Below the pieces are notes generated by a model that saw nothing but the letters and a program-made list of their open reading frames with translations, ran no database searches and was not told the DNA's origin. The position numbers and the translations under genes were made by a program. A stretch of DNA of 64,000 nt from contig NZ_JROG01000003.1 in assembly GCF_000786215.1 (NCBI RefSeq), positions 868,001 through 932,000 of the forward strand. The letters run 5' to 3'. This document shows positions 17,546-26,444 of this stretch, one piece after another. The DNA is from Sphingomonas sp. 35-24ZXX (GTDB taxonomy: Bacteria > Pseudomonadota > Alphaproteobacteria > Sphingomonadales > Sphingomonadaceae). Every line of letters starts with the position of its first letter. Positions within the stretch are counted from its first letter, which is position 1.

Positions 17546-18600
17546 GTTAAGGTCTCCGTGGTGCAGGTAGCTTCATGCTTGTCGAGGTGTTCGATAACCT
17601 TCTTAAACGGGTTGCGGCCGCGCACCGCCCGACAGAATACTTGGTCGCCTACGATCACCAGCGCGCTTTTTCCGCGTGACAGCGCAACGTTGAGGCGTGG
17701 CCGTTCCTTGAGGAATCCCAATTTATTGGCATCGTTGGACCGGACCACCGAATAGATGCAGACGTCGGCCTGACGTCCTTGGAACGCGTCGACGCTGTTG
17801 CACGTGACATCGAGGTCCGGCCACTCTGCAACGCCACGCGATGCCATGTCGCTAAGCGCCTCCACCTGCGCGGTATAGCCGGCTATCACCGCCACGCTGA
17901 TTCGCCTCTTCTGAGCCTTGATGACGAACTGCAGGCGCTGGAGGATGCTGCGGATGGCTGCAACCTCGGCAGGGTTGCTGAAGGTCTGACCCTCCCTCCG
18001 CTCGCCTCGGTTGGCCAAGGCGTGGGTAGAATACCACGTCACCGGTTTCGGGAAAGCGTGCTGCAGCTTTAAACCATGCGAACGAATAGGGCTCTCGAGG
18101 TCTCCACCATAGAAGCATTTGCTCACAAGATCACCAATGGGCTCGATCATACGGTATTGGTTGCGCAACCGTGCGCGGTTCGATTTGGGAAGCCCGGCCT
18201 GCGCGTCCAGCAAACGGTCGAGCAGGGTTGCACGGACCTCCGCATCGTCGAAGTTATTCAGGAGCTCGTCGCCGAAGTCCTCGAAGAAGGGTGGCAGCTG
18301 CTTGGGATCCCCGACTATGATCCAGCGCCGGCTGCGCGCCATGGGGATAAGTATCTCGGTCGGTGTCGCTTTTGACGCCTCATCGACGATGCAGAGGTCG
18401 TAAGCGACTTCCTCCATTCCCTTCACGCCGGCGACCCCGACGCACGTCCCTGCGATGACTTGGGCTGAGGACAGCAACGCCGCGTTAAAGTCGCTGGAAC
18501 GGCCTACCCTAAGCTGCCAATCCTCGAGCAGCCGGAGCCTCTCGCGGCACGCGACTTCGATAGGCCCGGTCGCCATGAGGTGCCCAGCCCACTCTGCCAA
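17542..18600 (-). CDS. SF1 (UPF1/DNA2-like) helicase C-terminal part
   Basis: About 352 residues carrying helicase motifs II to VI in order: LCIVDEASKATPTE, WIIVGDPKQLPPF, LRNQYRM, NSVDAFQGRQADV and LNVALSRGKSALV. Motifs I and Ia are missing and are found instead at the end of the preceding kinase gene, in another frame. The frame opens just upstream, at about 18622, with SDLQELAEWAGHL, which would join naturally to the kinase-helicase protein. The TTG at 18600 is the first possible start, but AGGAG lies directly against it, a poor spacing. Most likely this is the second half of one kinase-helicase protein separated by a one-base shift. Recoding or a sequence error is also possible. Confidence 0.8.
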   Translation of the reverse strand: MAEWAGHLMATGPIEVACRERLRLLEDWQLRVGRSSDFNAALLSSAQVIAGTCVGVAGVKGMEEVAYDLCIVDEASKATPTEILIPMARSRRWIIVGDPKQLPPFFEDFGDELLNNFDDAEVRATLLDRLLDAQAGLPKSNRARLRNQYRMIEPIGDLVSKCFYGGDLESPIRSHGLKLQHAFPKPVTWYSTHALANRGERREGQTFSNPAEVAAIRSILQRLQFVIKAQKRRISVAVIAGYTAQVEALSDMASRGVAEWPDLDVTCNSVDAFQGRQADVCIYSVVRSNDANKLGFLKERPRLNVALSRGKSALVIVGDQVFCRAVRGRNPFKKVIEHLDKHEATCTTETLT

Positions 18601-18610
18601 CTCCTGCAGG

Positions 18611-20959
18611 TCAGACGAACGCGAGAGCGTCTACCGCGTATTCGCCGAGGTCTTTCATCTCCCGGCGCAGTTCCGCCTGCTGCTCTCGAACGCGCTTTTC
18701 CTCGCGTTGCAGCTCGCCGATCTCGCTGTCGATCTGGGTATTGGTCTCATCCACCTCCCGCGCGTCGGCCTGCGTCTCGTCCACGTCATCTTCAATGGTC
18801 GCTGCGCGCTCGGCACGCCGTTCCGCGATCTCGTCGGCAATTGTCTCAGACCGGCGCAGCAGCTGTATAAGCCGCTCGACCTTCATTCCGACCTCGACAG
18901 CCTTACGATCCACGCCGTTCTCACGGGCCCAGCGCTCCATGTCCCTTTCGGCCGCGAGCCTGACCTCCCGTATCCAGCCCTCTACGCGGCGGTCGAGCAG
19001 TAAGGCCTTACTTGCGTCGGAGATGCGCGGCTCGTCGGGGCGTCCAATGCGGATCATGTCAAGGCCAGGCGCTACCTTGGTGACGCGCTCGAGCACGTTG
19101 TCGAGCGCTATGTGAGTCTGCGAGGAAAGCATGATCCGATGGCCGGGGTTGCGTTGCAGCCACTGGATAATGATCTCGGTGATTAGCTTAGTCTTGCCAG
19201 TACCGGGAGGACCCTCGATGGCAAGAACATCCTCAACACCGAGCGCTTGCGCCAGAATGGCGCGCTTTTCATCATCGATGTCCGGGTCGCTCGGCGTCGC
19301 TCCGAGCACTGGCGTGATCGGTTGCGCGGTCTGCGGTTCGAGCACGACAGGCTTCAGCCGCGGGCTTACCGCTCGGTCGAACACGACCGCGTCCAATGCG
19401 TGGGTCTGATGCGAGAGCGCACGCTGGGCCGCCACGGTGTTTATCGCGATCTCCCCGCGCCTCTGCGTCCGCCCCGGGTCGCCGGTTGTCACGTCCATCG
19501 TGACGATGTTGAACGCGACGCCAGAAACCCTGCCGGCGACTTTTCCCCCAGGATAGTGGACGACGCGCTCCTGCCCGATCAATTCCTCCTTCTGAGCCAG
19601 TTCGGTTGTGAACACGATTCGATCGCCGACGATCTCCCGTCCCAAGTAGGCAATAGTGCTACCCCGCCGAGCCTCAAGGTCGGCCCGGTCGCGAAGGTAG
19701 CCCCGCCAGACGCGGAAGATGCGCTGGGTTGCGAGGGCGTCTCTCTCCGCCTTGTGCGCCGCATGGGCTGCACGGGCCTCGACGATCAACATGCGCAGCC
19801 GCTGCCCGACCTCCTGCGCGTCACGAGGACGGGAGAACATCGGCCTTACGGGTCGGACGAGGCCAGAGGCGCGCAGATCCGCAGCGTAGGCGGCGCCGAT
19901 CTCGGCAGCATGCGTCACGTAAAGGAGATGGTGCTCCTTGCCGGCGACTATCGCCTCAAAGCGCCATGTGGCGCCGACCAAGTCGATGCGCTCGGCATCG
20001 CCCTCGACGGGCGTGCGCGCGATTATGCCACAGACCTCGAAAAGTTCGGCGGTGACGAACGCCTCCACACTATTTCCGGAGTCGCTGTCTATCCGACGCT
20101 CGAACAGCGACCGGGTTTTGGGGTTGAACTGCAGAGCGATGGTGATGGTCTCCGCCGACCGCGCATCCGCCTGTGCCATCGCGTCCTCGATATGGGCCGT
20201 GAGGACCGAAGCGAGCGGAGGACGGCGCGACGGCTCGGTATCAAGGCAGCGCTCAATGATAGGCCGAATGGCCGCAGGTAAGGCTGCCTCTTGGAGAGCC
20301 GTCCCCAAGTCTTCGTCGTTCTCAAGAATGCGCCCCGTCACGCAGGACACTGCAACTGCCGCAAAAGCATAGCAGTCCCTGGTGAGCGGATGATCGTTGT
20401 CTGGTTTCGAGGGGGTGTAACCCGGCGTGTGGTCAAAGCGGAAGGTTAGGCCCTGGACCGCCCAGGATCCGCCGTTGTCGAGCAGCTTGGCGATTCCATA
20501 GTCGGCGAGCTTCGCGACCCCGTCCGCCGTGACAAGGATATTCTTGGGCTTGATGTCACGATGCGCAATCTGACGCTTCTGTGCGAGTGAAACCGCGTCT
20601 AGGATAGGTTCGCCAATCCGGTCCCAAAATTCCGTCCACGTCATGGGACCTTCTCGCAGTAGGACATCCTCGAGGTTGTCCTCGATCCACTCCAGTACGA
20701 TGAACCAGTGCCCCTCGTCGTCCCTGTCAATCTCCACGAGGTCTACGATATTGGCGTGGCGCAGGGCCTCGAGGGCTGTGGCCTCGCGCTGAAATGCTTC
20801 TTTCGCGCGGGCATCGTCCGGTCCAAACGACACTCGCTTTACAGCGACCATTCTGTTCGCCTTGGTGTCAAACGCTTGGGTGACCGTTGTCTGCGCACCA
20901 CGCCTCATGTTCTCCGTCAGAAAGTAACGCTCATTAAGCATTTCAGCAGGCGTGGTCAC
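18611..20959 (-). CDS. Ser/Thr protein kinase fused to SF1 helicase N-terminal part
   Basis: About 782 residues. A Hanks-type kinase domain covers residues 10-270: the Lys is in MVAVKRV (K41), the catalytic loop is HRDIKPKN (D135, N140), and DYG replaces DFG at D153. A middle region follows, then the helicase Walker A GPPGTGKT near residue 582, motif Ia (SSQTHIALDN) and a charged coiled coil. It ends at a TGA at 18611 before motif II. The GTG start at 20959 has a strong AGGAGG 7 bases upstream, so the extra upstream residues of the open frame are not used. It is the first gene of an operon with the helicase remainder, a PLD-like protein and a PP2C phosphatase. A nucleic-acid-sensing kinase with helicase activity, in defence or DNA damage, is an inference. 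Confidence 0.85.
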   Translation of the reverse strand: MTTPAEMLNERYFLTENMRRGAQTTVTQAFDTKANRMVAVKRVSFGPDDARAKEAFQREATALEALRHANIVDLVEIDRDDEGHWFIVLEWIEDNLEDVLLREGPMTWTEFWDRIGEPILDAVSLAQKRQIAHRDIKPKNILVTADGVAKLADYGIAKLLDNGGSWAVQGLTFRFDHTPGYTPSKPDNDHPLTRDCYAFAAVAVSCVTGRILENDEDLGTALQEAALPAAIRPIIERCLDTEPSRRPPLASVLTAHIEDAMAQADARSAETITIALQFNPKTRSLFERRIDSDSGNSVEAFVTAELFEVCGIIARTPVEGDAERIDLVGATWRFEAIVAGKEHHLLYVTHAAEIGAAYAADLRASGLVRPVRPMFSRPRDAQEVGQRLRMLIVEARAAHAAHKAERDALATQRIFRVWRGYLRDRADLEARRGSTIAYLGREIVGDRIVFTTELAQKEELIGQERVVHYPGGKVAGRVSGVAFNIVTMDVTTGDPGRTQRRGEIAINTVAAQRALSHQTHALDAVVFDRAVSPRLKPVVLEPQTAQPITPVLGATPSDPDIDDEKRAILAQALGVEDVLAIEGPPGTGKTKLITEIIIQWLQRNPGHRIMLSSQTHIALDNVLERVTKVAPGLDMIRIGRPDEPRISDASKALLLDRRVEGWIREVRLAAERDMERWARENGVDRKAVEVGMKVERLIQLLRRSETIADEIAERRAERAATIEDDVDETQADAREVDETNTQIDSEIGELQREEKRVREQQAELRREMKDLGEYAVDALAFV

Positions 20960-21414
20960 CTCGCACCCTCCTGGCGCGTGGTGAAACGAGGCAAGTATAG
21001 CAAGAGCCACCGACGAACCATTCTCAACAACTTCCCCTGAACTGGGCAGCTGTTTCAAAGTATGCCCATCGGTGGAGATTGGGCGCATCGTCGCACTGTG
21101 GTCAAGGCCGGCGGCGCCGATAGCACCAAATTGGCGCAGATTAGATCGCTTCGAAGGATACATTGAGCCCTTCCCAAGAATCGCTTCACTGCCAAGATTG
21201 CATTAGCGCGATAACCTCGGCAAGCCGGTGAAGATCGAGCTACGAATTATCTGTTTGAGCAAGTCATTAAACTTCACACCATGGCTTACCCGACAAGAAA
21301 CTCTGCGGACTTTCGGCGAAACGCTTGGGCTTGAGATTGAAGCTCAAGAGCGTGCCGTTGTGCGATTGAGAGCGGATATTCTGTGCAAAGATATCACAAT
21401 GAACGCGTGAGTGC
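20960..21414. other. Spacer between the kinase-helicase and SRAP genes
   Basis: About 455 bases. It should carry the promoter of the kinase-helicase operon. Short frames are present but none has a ribosome site or family match. No hairpin of note was seen. Confidence 0.45.
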
Positions 21415-22398
21415 TCAGCGACGAACCCAAAGCTCGCTCGTCGCCTCAACGCGCATCGCTTCAGCCGGAAGCGGCCGGTCAAACCGGTAGATCTCATGCA
21501 GCGGCGCCGTCAGCCACGTCTGCCAATCCTCGTGCGTTAGGATCACGGGCGACCGATCGTGGACGTGCGCAAGCTCTGGAGCGTTTTCTGTCATCACGCC
21601 GGTGTAGCACATGCCCCATTCGTCCGACTCACTCCAAAGCCCCGCCCAGGCGAACAGCGGCTGGTCCTTCACGGACAACCATGTTTCGGTCATCTTGCCC
21701 GGCGTGCCAACTGCTTCTGCGTAGCGTGACGCCGGTATCAGACAGCGATTCTCAGGCTGCGATGCCCATCGCTTCCAGAACGCGCCCAGCTTGTCGAACC
21801 TTGCGTTGTTGACGGGCTTCGGCTTGAGCGGCTGGCCTCGTTTGCCGCGCAGCACCACGGGGAAACCCCAGATCATCTGTTCCAGCACCATTTTGCCGTC
21901 ATGCAGCCGAACTACCCAGCCAGGTTCCTTGGGATGCACGGTCGCCGGCCCTTCATTGTAGTCGCGCAGAACCTTGGCGGCGAAGTGGTCTTCGATCCGT
22001 TGGCGTTCGCCAGGCTGATAGCGGTTGCACATGCATGGAAGCTGAGGCGTGCCACTGCCCATGTCAATGTCGTGGGCATAGCGGCGTGCCCATCTTGCGC
22101 GCTGCTGCAGGCAAGGCCTCTCCAGCGTCAGCTTGAAATACCAGGTGTCGAGAAAACCCATCAGCGTCGTTACACGGTGATCCTGTGCGCCGCCTTGCGT
22201 ATATGCCCAGTCGAAGGGAACATCGAGCACGGCCCAGAAGCTGCTGCACTGCCAGTCTGCAGCGACGCCATTGCGGGCCAGCCAGCTCAGCGCAAGCCGT
22301 TGCCCCCAAGTTCGGTGCACTGATCCTGCCTGAGCTTGCGCCAGCGCGTCTTCCAGCGTGCGCATGGCAAGCGCCGCAACCGGGTCATTGCCGGGCAT
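21415..22398 (-). CDS. SRAP (HMCES/YedK-family) protein with N-terminal extension, copy 1
   Basis: A 327-residue frame. Residues 123 onward are a complete SRAP domain beginning MCNRYQPGER, with the catalytic Cys (C124), the Asn in PVNNARFD, the Glu in PASRYAEAV and the His in HDRSPVIL. SRAP proteins form a thiazolidine crosslink with abasic sites in single-stranded DNA through the N-terminal Cys after Met removal. Here 122 in-frame residues precede that Cys and are conserved in copy 2 (49079-50101). An SOS box lies 30 bases upstream of the ATG at 22398, which supports transcription from the long start. Either internal initiation at MCNRY or cleavage before the Cys would be needed for activity. 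It lies in the leftward element near its replication and integrase genes. Confidence 0.88.
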   Translation of the reverse strand: MPGNDPVAALAMRTLEDALAQAQAGSVHRTWGQRLALSWLARNGVAADWQCSSFWAVLDVPFDWAYTQGGAQDHRVTTLMGFLDTWYFKLTLERPCLQQRARWARRYAHDIDMGSGTPQLPCMCNRYQPGERQRIEDHFAAKVLRDYNEGPATVHPKEPGWVVRLHDGKMVLEQMIWGFPVVLRGKRGQPLKPKPVNNARFDKLGAFWKRWASQPENRCLIPASRYAEAVGTPGKMTETWLSVKDQPLFAWAGLWSESDEWGMCYTGVMTENAPELAHVHDRSPVILTHEDWQTWLTAPLHEIYRFDRPLPAEAMRVEATSELWVRR

Positions 22399-22427
22399 CG
22401 TGTTGATAGATTCGCATGCGAGGATTG

Positions 22428-22442
22428 GAACATATAAAGAAC
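22428..22442 (-). promoter_or_regulatory. LexA (SOS) box upstream of SRAP copy 1
   Basis: GAAC-N7-GAAC, which on the coding strand reads GTTC-N7-GTTC, the LexA site known from alphaproteobacteria. It ends 30 bases before the ATG at 22398, as expected for a damage-inducible promoter. Confidence 0.75.
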
Positions 22443-22682
22443 AACGTGGTCAAGCAGGATGATGCGACCGAGTTCAACCATGTCCTCGACAACCCTGGCC
22501 ACCGCCGTGGAGGGTGACCACGCCGCATCGTGTGGCCACAATGGGTCTTCGAACACCGACATCTCGACTCTTAGCCGCCGCTGGTTTTCAACTCCGTGAT
22601 CTCTGTCTCGATCTTCGAATGCAGGCTGATTTCTAATGGGTTTCGTTTTGCTACCTAGTGACTGAAAAAAACACCAACTCTA

Positions 22683-22703
22683 TATATACCCGTAGGGTAT
22701 ATA
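22683..22703. repeat. AT-rich palindrome
   Basis: Perfect 9-bp arms TATATACCC and GGGTATATA around GTA. It lies 285 bases upstream of the SRAP start and just past the end of the HTH gene. It may be an operator or a replication-linked site. Confidence 0.4.
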
Positions 22704-22989
22704 GAAAACGATTCTTACGGACCATATGACAATATGAATGTAAGTTAATTTGAATCTCTCTATACGTGAGTGTGCGCGAAGACAATTATCGAACTAATTA
22801 AATACAAGTCGCCGCGTTAACTTTATCTTCTTCGGCACCTGCGATGGATCGATCCGTGATCACATCGACCATGTTTTCAGCATGCTACGACAGTATTTAC
22901 CGAATTTATTGCCATTATTCCGCTTGGCGCGCTCTATACTGCCCGCCAAGGGGTTGCCACGCCACGATAGGCTGTAGTTGGCTACGGGA

Positions 22990-23412
22990 CTACCCTTGGC
23001 CGGCCTTCGACGTCTGGCGGGGCTCTCGGCCAACATTGCGATCGGCGATGACTTTCGCCACTGCGGCGATGCCGTCCGGGTCACCGATCGCTGCAAAGGT
23101 ACTGGTCATCAGATGGTCCAGGTGCGCCAGCTGCCGATCCTGCTCTGCCATCCAGATGTCGTGCTGGGCAAGCTCGATGCGACTACGCCTGATCGCTCGC
23201 CGGTTCTGCTTGGCGACGAACGGCGCCATAAACTCATCCAGCCGGCAGTCTTTCTGCACGCCACGCTTCTTGAGGCCGGCCGAGATGGCCTGGCGGCTCA
23301 CGCCAAACCGTTCGGCGATACGCGTCATTGGTCCGTGACCTTGCTCGTGAAGATCGACGATCTGTTTCCATTCAGCAGGGGTCAGGCGGCGGGCTTTGAG
23401 TGAGTTTTCCAT
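22990..23412 (-). CDS. Small HTH-domain protein
   Basis: A 140-residue protein. Residues 10-50 form a helix-turn-helix (TPAEWKQIVDLHEQGHG, then MTRIAERFGVSRQAISAGL), similar to sites in transposase-like or terminase-small-subunit-like proteins. The rest is helical and charged. It is in line with the replication protein and integrase genes upstream, on the same strand, with a 304-base gap. It may regulate the element or take part in its DNA processing. No specific family is assigned. Confidence 0.6.
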   Translation of the reverse strand: MENSLKARRLTPAEWKQIVDLHEQGHGPMTRIAERFGVSRQAISAGLKKRGVQKDCRLDEFMAPFVAKQNRRAIRRSRIELAQHDIWMAEQDRQLAHLDHLMTSTFAAIGDPDGIAAVAKVIADRNVGREPRQTSKAGQG

Positions 23413-23716
23413 CCGCGATTATAGCATTTTGCGGCTTCTACCGCGACTGGAGACTGCTCATACACGGCGGTCGGCAGCACAGATCGGTATCTTGCTGGTG
23501 TCAATTTCGTGCGATGAGGCTGGGTCGCTGGCAATGGCGCATCTGCCTCGTTTCACCGCAACCCATCTGAATGAGCGCGGCATACCATTGCCGAAGAATG
23601 CATCACACCTGGCTTGTGGCGTCAACTTCGAAAAGCTTTTTCGCATCCTTGCGGCAAATATTGTCAATAAGAACACTTAGTATAGTCAAGCCAGGAGCTC
23701 GAACACCGCGAAATTG
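23413..23716. other. Spacer between HTH and putative replication genes
   Basis: About 300 bases with no supported gene. Composition is mixed, and I see no repeat beyond short runs. Confidence 0.4.
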
Positions 23717-24655
23717 TCAGGGTGTTTGGGGCAATGGCTCGCGCCGAAGCAGCGCATGTCCTTCTCTCACCGCCCGCGTAAGCGACTGGCTCATGTACAC
23801 GCGCCGTCCTCGCATCCTCAGATCATAACGGTGAACATTCTTGATCATGTAGCTCGCCCACCTAGCCCTCCCCGGCAAGCCACCATTCTTGCGGTCGATA
23901 CCCAAGCTCAGGTCGGGGGCAAGATCATAGCCGCGTTCAATCACGATAGCCTTGGCAGCATTAGGCGTACGTCTCTGCACACCTCCCAACCACGCCATTT
24001 CAAGCGCCTGCTTAAACAGCGTTAGATCATGAGGACTGGTGGGCACCACATACCCATGCACATGGATGTCTGTGCGGGAGCGACCATGCCGTGTTCTCGC
24101 TTCCAGCACGTAGCAGTATTCGACGTTAGCAATGCCCCTCTGCTCAAGCCGTTTTCTCAAGCGACGTTGTAAAGTGACATGCACAGCATCAAGCCGACCA
24201 GATGCTACGGCTCTAGCAGGAACTGACTCAACGATTCTTGATGTGAAGCTGTGAGCACCGACTTCACGGCCCAGTATCCAACCCAAGGTGATCTTCCATG
24301 ATTCTGAGGTGTGCTTCCACCTTGGAATGCCTGAATGATGACCATCTGTGACGTGGTAAGGGTGGTCGATTTCAGTGAATACTACGAATGGATGATCGAC
24401 CACGCGGTAGCCAGGATATGGCGGGTTTGCGTCCTCTAACCAGTATCGGCTGATCTCTGCCTCTTTCAGGATGTCAGCGATCCACGCATTCTCGTTCTCG
24501 ATGCGTCGTTTCAGGGCTCGCTTCTCGCTGTTTACGAGAGGTTTTTTCCGCCTTGATCTGGGGGAGTCGTTCTTACGCCGCGCAGATATCTTGTTCACGT
24601 GAAGGGCCCGTCCCACGCGCCAGGTGCGACAGAAGTCTGTGCTTTGATGATCCAC
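23717..24655 (-). CDS. Putative HUH-type rolling-circle replication protein
   Basis: A 312-residue basic protein. A possible HUH metal-binding motif is TDIHVHGYV (residues 198-200 are HVH), preceded by EYCYVLEARTRHG. A candidate catalytic Tyr with a nearby Lys follows in RWASYMIKNVHRY (Y269, K272). This is the order seen in replication initiators of filamentous phages and small rolling-circle plasmids. The first 50 residues are very basic. The gene is 34 bases downstream of the integrase stop on the same strand, so integrase and Rep likely form one unit of an integrated phage- or plasmid-like element. Family assignment rests on motifs only. Confidence 0.5.
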   Translation of the reverse strand: MDHQSTDFCRTWRVGRALHVNKISARRKNDSPRSRRKKPLVNSEKRALKRRIENENAWIADILKEAEISRYWLEDANPPYPGYRVVDHPFVVFTEIDHPYHVTDGHHSGIPRWKHTSESWKITLGWILGREVGAHSFTSRIVESVPARAVASGRLDAVHVTLQRRLRKRLEQRGIANVEYCYVLEARTRHGRSRTDIHVHGYVVPTSPHDLTLFKQALEMAWLGGVQRRTPNAAKAIVIERGYDLAPDLSLGIDRKNGGLPGRARWASYMIKNVHRYDLRMRGRRVYMSQSLTRAVREGHALLRREPLPQTP

Positions 24656-24689
24656 GCTGATGACTTGAGCCTGAGCCGCCGACCAGTGA

Positions 24690-26444
24690 TCATGTTGCCA
24701 ACGAGCTCAAGCGCCTGACAGAGTTCAAACCTTCGACGGCCAGCGTCGGAAACTTCACCTTTTCGATCATGTCGCTCAACATCTTGATGCTTCCCTGCCG
24801 GGTGGTGCCATAGCCAGCTGTGGTGGATGGCAGGGAATGGCCAAGCACCACGGCGATGGCAATGTCGAGCTCGTCAGCGTCGCGGAGCTTTTGAGCCAGT
24901 GTATGTCGAAACGAATGTGCGCCGATGCCATCGTCGCCTTTCTTCTCGCCGACCTTGGTCAGATAGTCCCGCCAGAACCTGGACGGCGCGGAACCGATGT
25001 GATCTCTGTCGTTCTTGGAAAGGCCTGCGAACAATGGCTGAGTCAAATCACCACTTGCATCTTGAGAACGCCGCTCGACCATGTCCAGGAAGCCAATAGA
25101 GACCAGTTGCGAGTGGATCGGCATGATGCGGCTTGTCCCTGATTTCGTTGCGAGGCCAGCCGTTTGGTCATGGCGTATGTGCATCACGCTTGTGCCGAAT
25201 TCCGATTTGATGTCGCATATCTGAAGCTGTGCCACTTCGCCGATGCGCAAGCCGGAGAAAAGGCAGGTGAGCGGGATCCAGTAGTGCCATGTATCCGCGT
25301 GATGGTCACCCCGCACGTGCAAGCTGTGAGGCCCGGCTGAACCTGTGAATAGCGGGGTCGCGAAGATTCGGCCGATTTGCACATTACTGAAGGTCGGTCG
25401 CCGGTTCGATGCCTTATCGATTTCGATAAACAACCCAAGGCATGGGTTTGTGACGTCGTCACGCTCTGCGGCCAGATAAGTGAACAAGGCTGACACCGCT
25501 GAAAGGTATTTGTTCACCGTCTTCGAGCTCAACAGCTTTCCTCCGTGAGTTGGCGCGTCAGCAGCAATCTGATCGAGTTTCCAACCACGATAGTGCGCCA
25601 GCTTGTTCAGATTGGCCGGACATCGGAGCAACGTGTCACGCCAGTTCCGCACCGTAGAACGGGTGACTGTTCTCAGGTCAGCGTCAACGCCAACATAGTC
25701 GGCAAACAACTGCACGACGATCCTGTCTTGGGTCAGGGTATCGGCCCGCTTTCTGCCGGCTGCCGCACGGCGCGACGCATAGGTGTCGAATTGCGCAAGC
25801 AACGTCATTGATGGGTCGGCTTGGATCACTGTGCCGGCTGCGTCAGGGACGGCGTTTGCTGCTTCTGCGGCCAGAACCATGGCAGAAGTGAGCTCTGGGT
25901 GAACCTCGCCGCCGAGTCGTTTGGCTTCCATCTCAAGCGCTGTTCTGAAGAACTCCGCCGATTGGGCCAGGACAGCTTGATGATATGGAAGCGAGCCATC
26001 GAATTCGAGCCCATGATCCCTAAACATCGCCTCGACTGCGGGAACCATGTGGCTATGGTCACCTGCCAGAGAGCTGCGATTGACCATTAAACCCTTCGGT
26101 AACAGCTCATTCTTGATTGTATCGAACCCAGCCAGCCCACCTTCCAATCGGCGCTTCTCGAAGAGGGACGCCGCGGCGACATAATATCTGCGATAGGCAA
26201 TGGGTCCAAAATCAATATCGGAAGGCGCGGGTGACGAAAGACCAGTTTCGAGTGCTGCTGCTTTTTGTTGCCATTCAGCCAGAATGGGAATTGCCAAGCG
26301 TTCAGCGGCTCGCTTGTCAGAGGTTTTGAGGCTCTTGGTCCATTCTTTTACGCCCGTGGTCCTGCGGGCTTCCGGGGGAAGCGGCCAACGAAGCTGCCAG
26401 TTGGAAGTGCCCTGGCGCTTGTGCATATAACGATCAAGCGCCAT
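24690..26444 (-). CDS. Tyrosine recombinase / integrase 1
   Basis: A 584-residue integrase. The catalytic set is visible: Arg in LFSGLRIGEVAQL (R400), His-x-x-Arg in AHSFRHTL (H510, R513), His in VLGHSLPS (H536) and the nucleophile Tyr in TTAGYGTT (Y545). The N-terminal 200 residues carry the arm-binding and core-binding regions. Its start lies about 130 bases from the inner copy of the tRNA-Pro repeat, pointing away from it. The second integrase has the same geometry next to the intact tRNA. This supports insertion of its element at the same tRNA 3' end. Confidence 0.9.
   Translation of the reverse strand: MALDRYMHKRQGTSNWQLRWPLPPEARRTTGVKEWTKSLKTSDKRAAERLAIPILAEWQQKAAALETGLSSPAPSDIDFGPIAYRRYYVAAASLFEKRRLEGGLAGFDTIKNELLPKGLMVNRSSLAGDHSHMVPAVEAMFRDHGLEFDGSLPYHQAVLAQSAEFFRTALEMEAKRLGGEVHPELTSAMVLAAEAANAVPDAAGTVIQADPSMTLLAQFDTYASRRAAAGRKRADTLTQDRIVVQLFADYVGVDADLRTVTRSTVRNWRDTLLRCPANLNKLAHYRGWKLDQIAADAPTHGGKLLSSKTVNKYLSAVSALFTYLAAERDDVTNPCLGLFIEIDKASNRRPTFSNVQIGRIFATPLFTGSAGPHSLHVRGDHHADTWHYWIPLTCLFSGLRIGEVAQLQICDIKSEFGTSVMHIRHDQTAGLATKSGTSRIMPIHSQLVSIGFLDMVERRSQDASGDLTQPLFAGLSKNDRDHIGSAPSRFWRDYLTKVGEKKGDDGIGAHSFRHTLAQKLRDADELDIAIAVVLGHSLPSTTAGYGTTRQGSIKMLSDMIEKVKFPTLAVEGLNSVRRLSSLAT

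Larger units (their letters stand above)
22399..22989. other. AT-rich intergenic region upstream of SRAP copy 1
   Basis: About 590 bases, clearly more AT-rich than the surroundings. It holds the SOS box next to the SRAP start and a palindrome at 22683-22703 (TATATACCC-GTA-GGGTATATA, 9-bp arms). No coding region is supported. The AT-rich character and palindrome could suit an origin or regulatory region of the mobile element. Confidence 0.5.

Noticed and set aside
20960-21163. Longer N-terminus of the kinase-helicase protein
   Set aside because: The GTG at 20959 has AGGAGG at ideal spacing, and kinase homology begins right after it.
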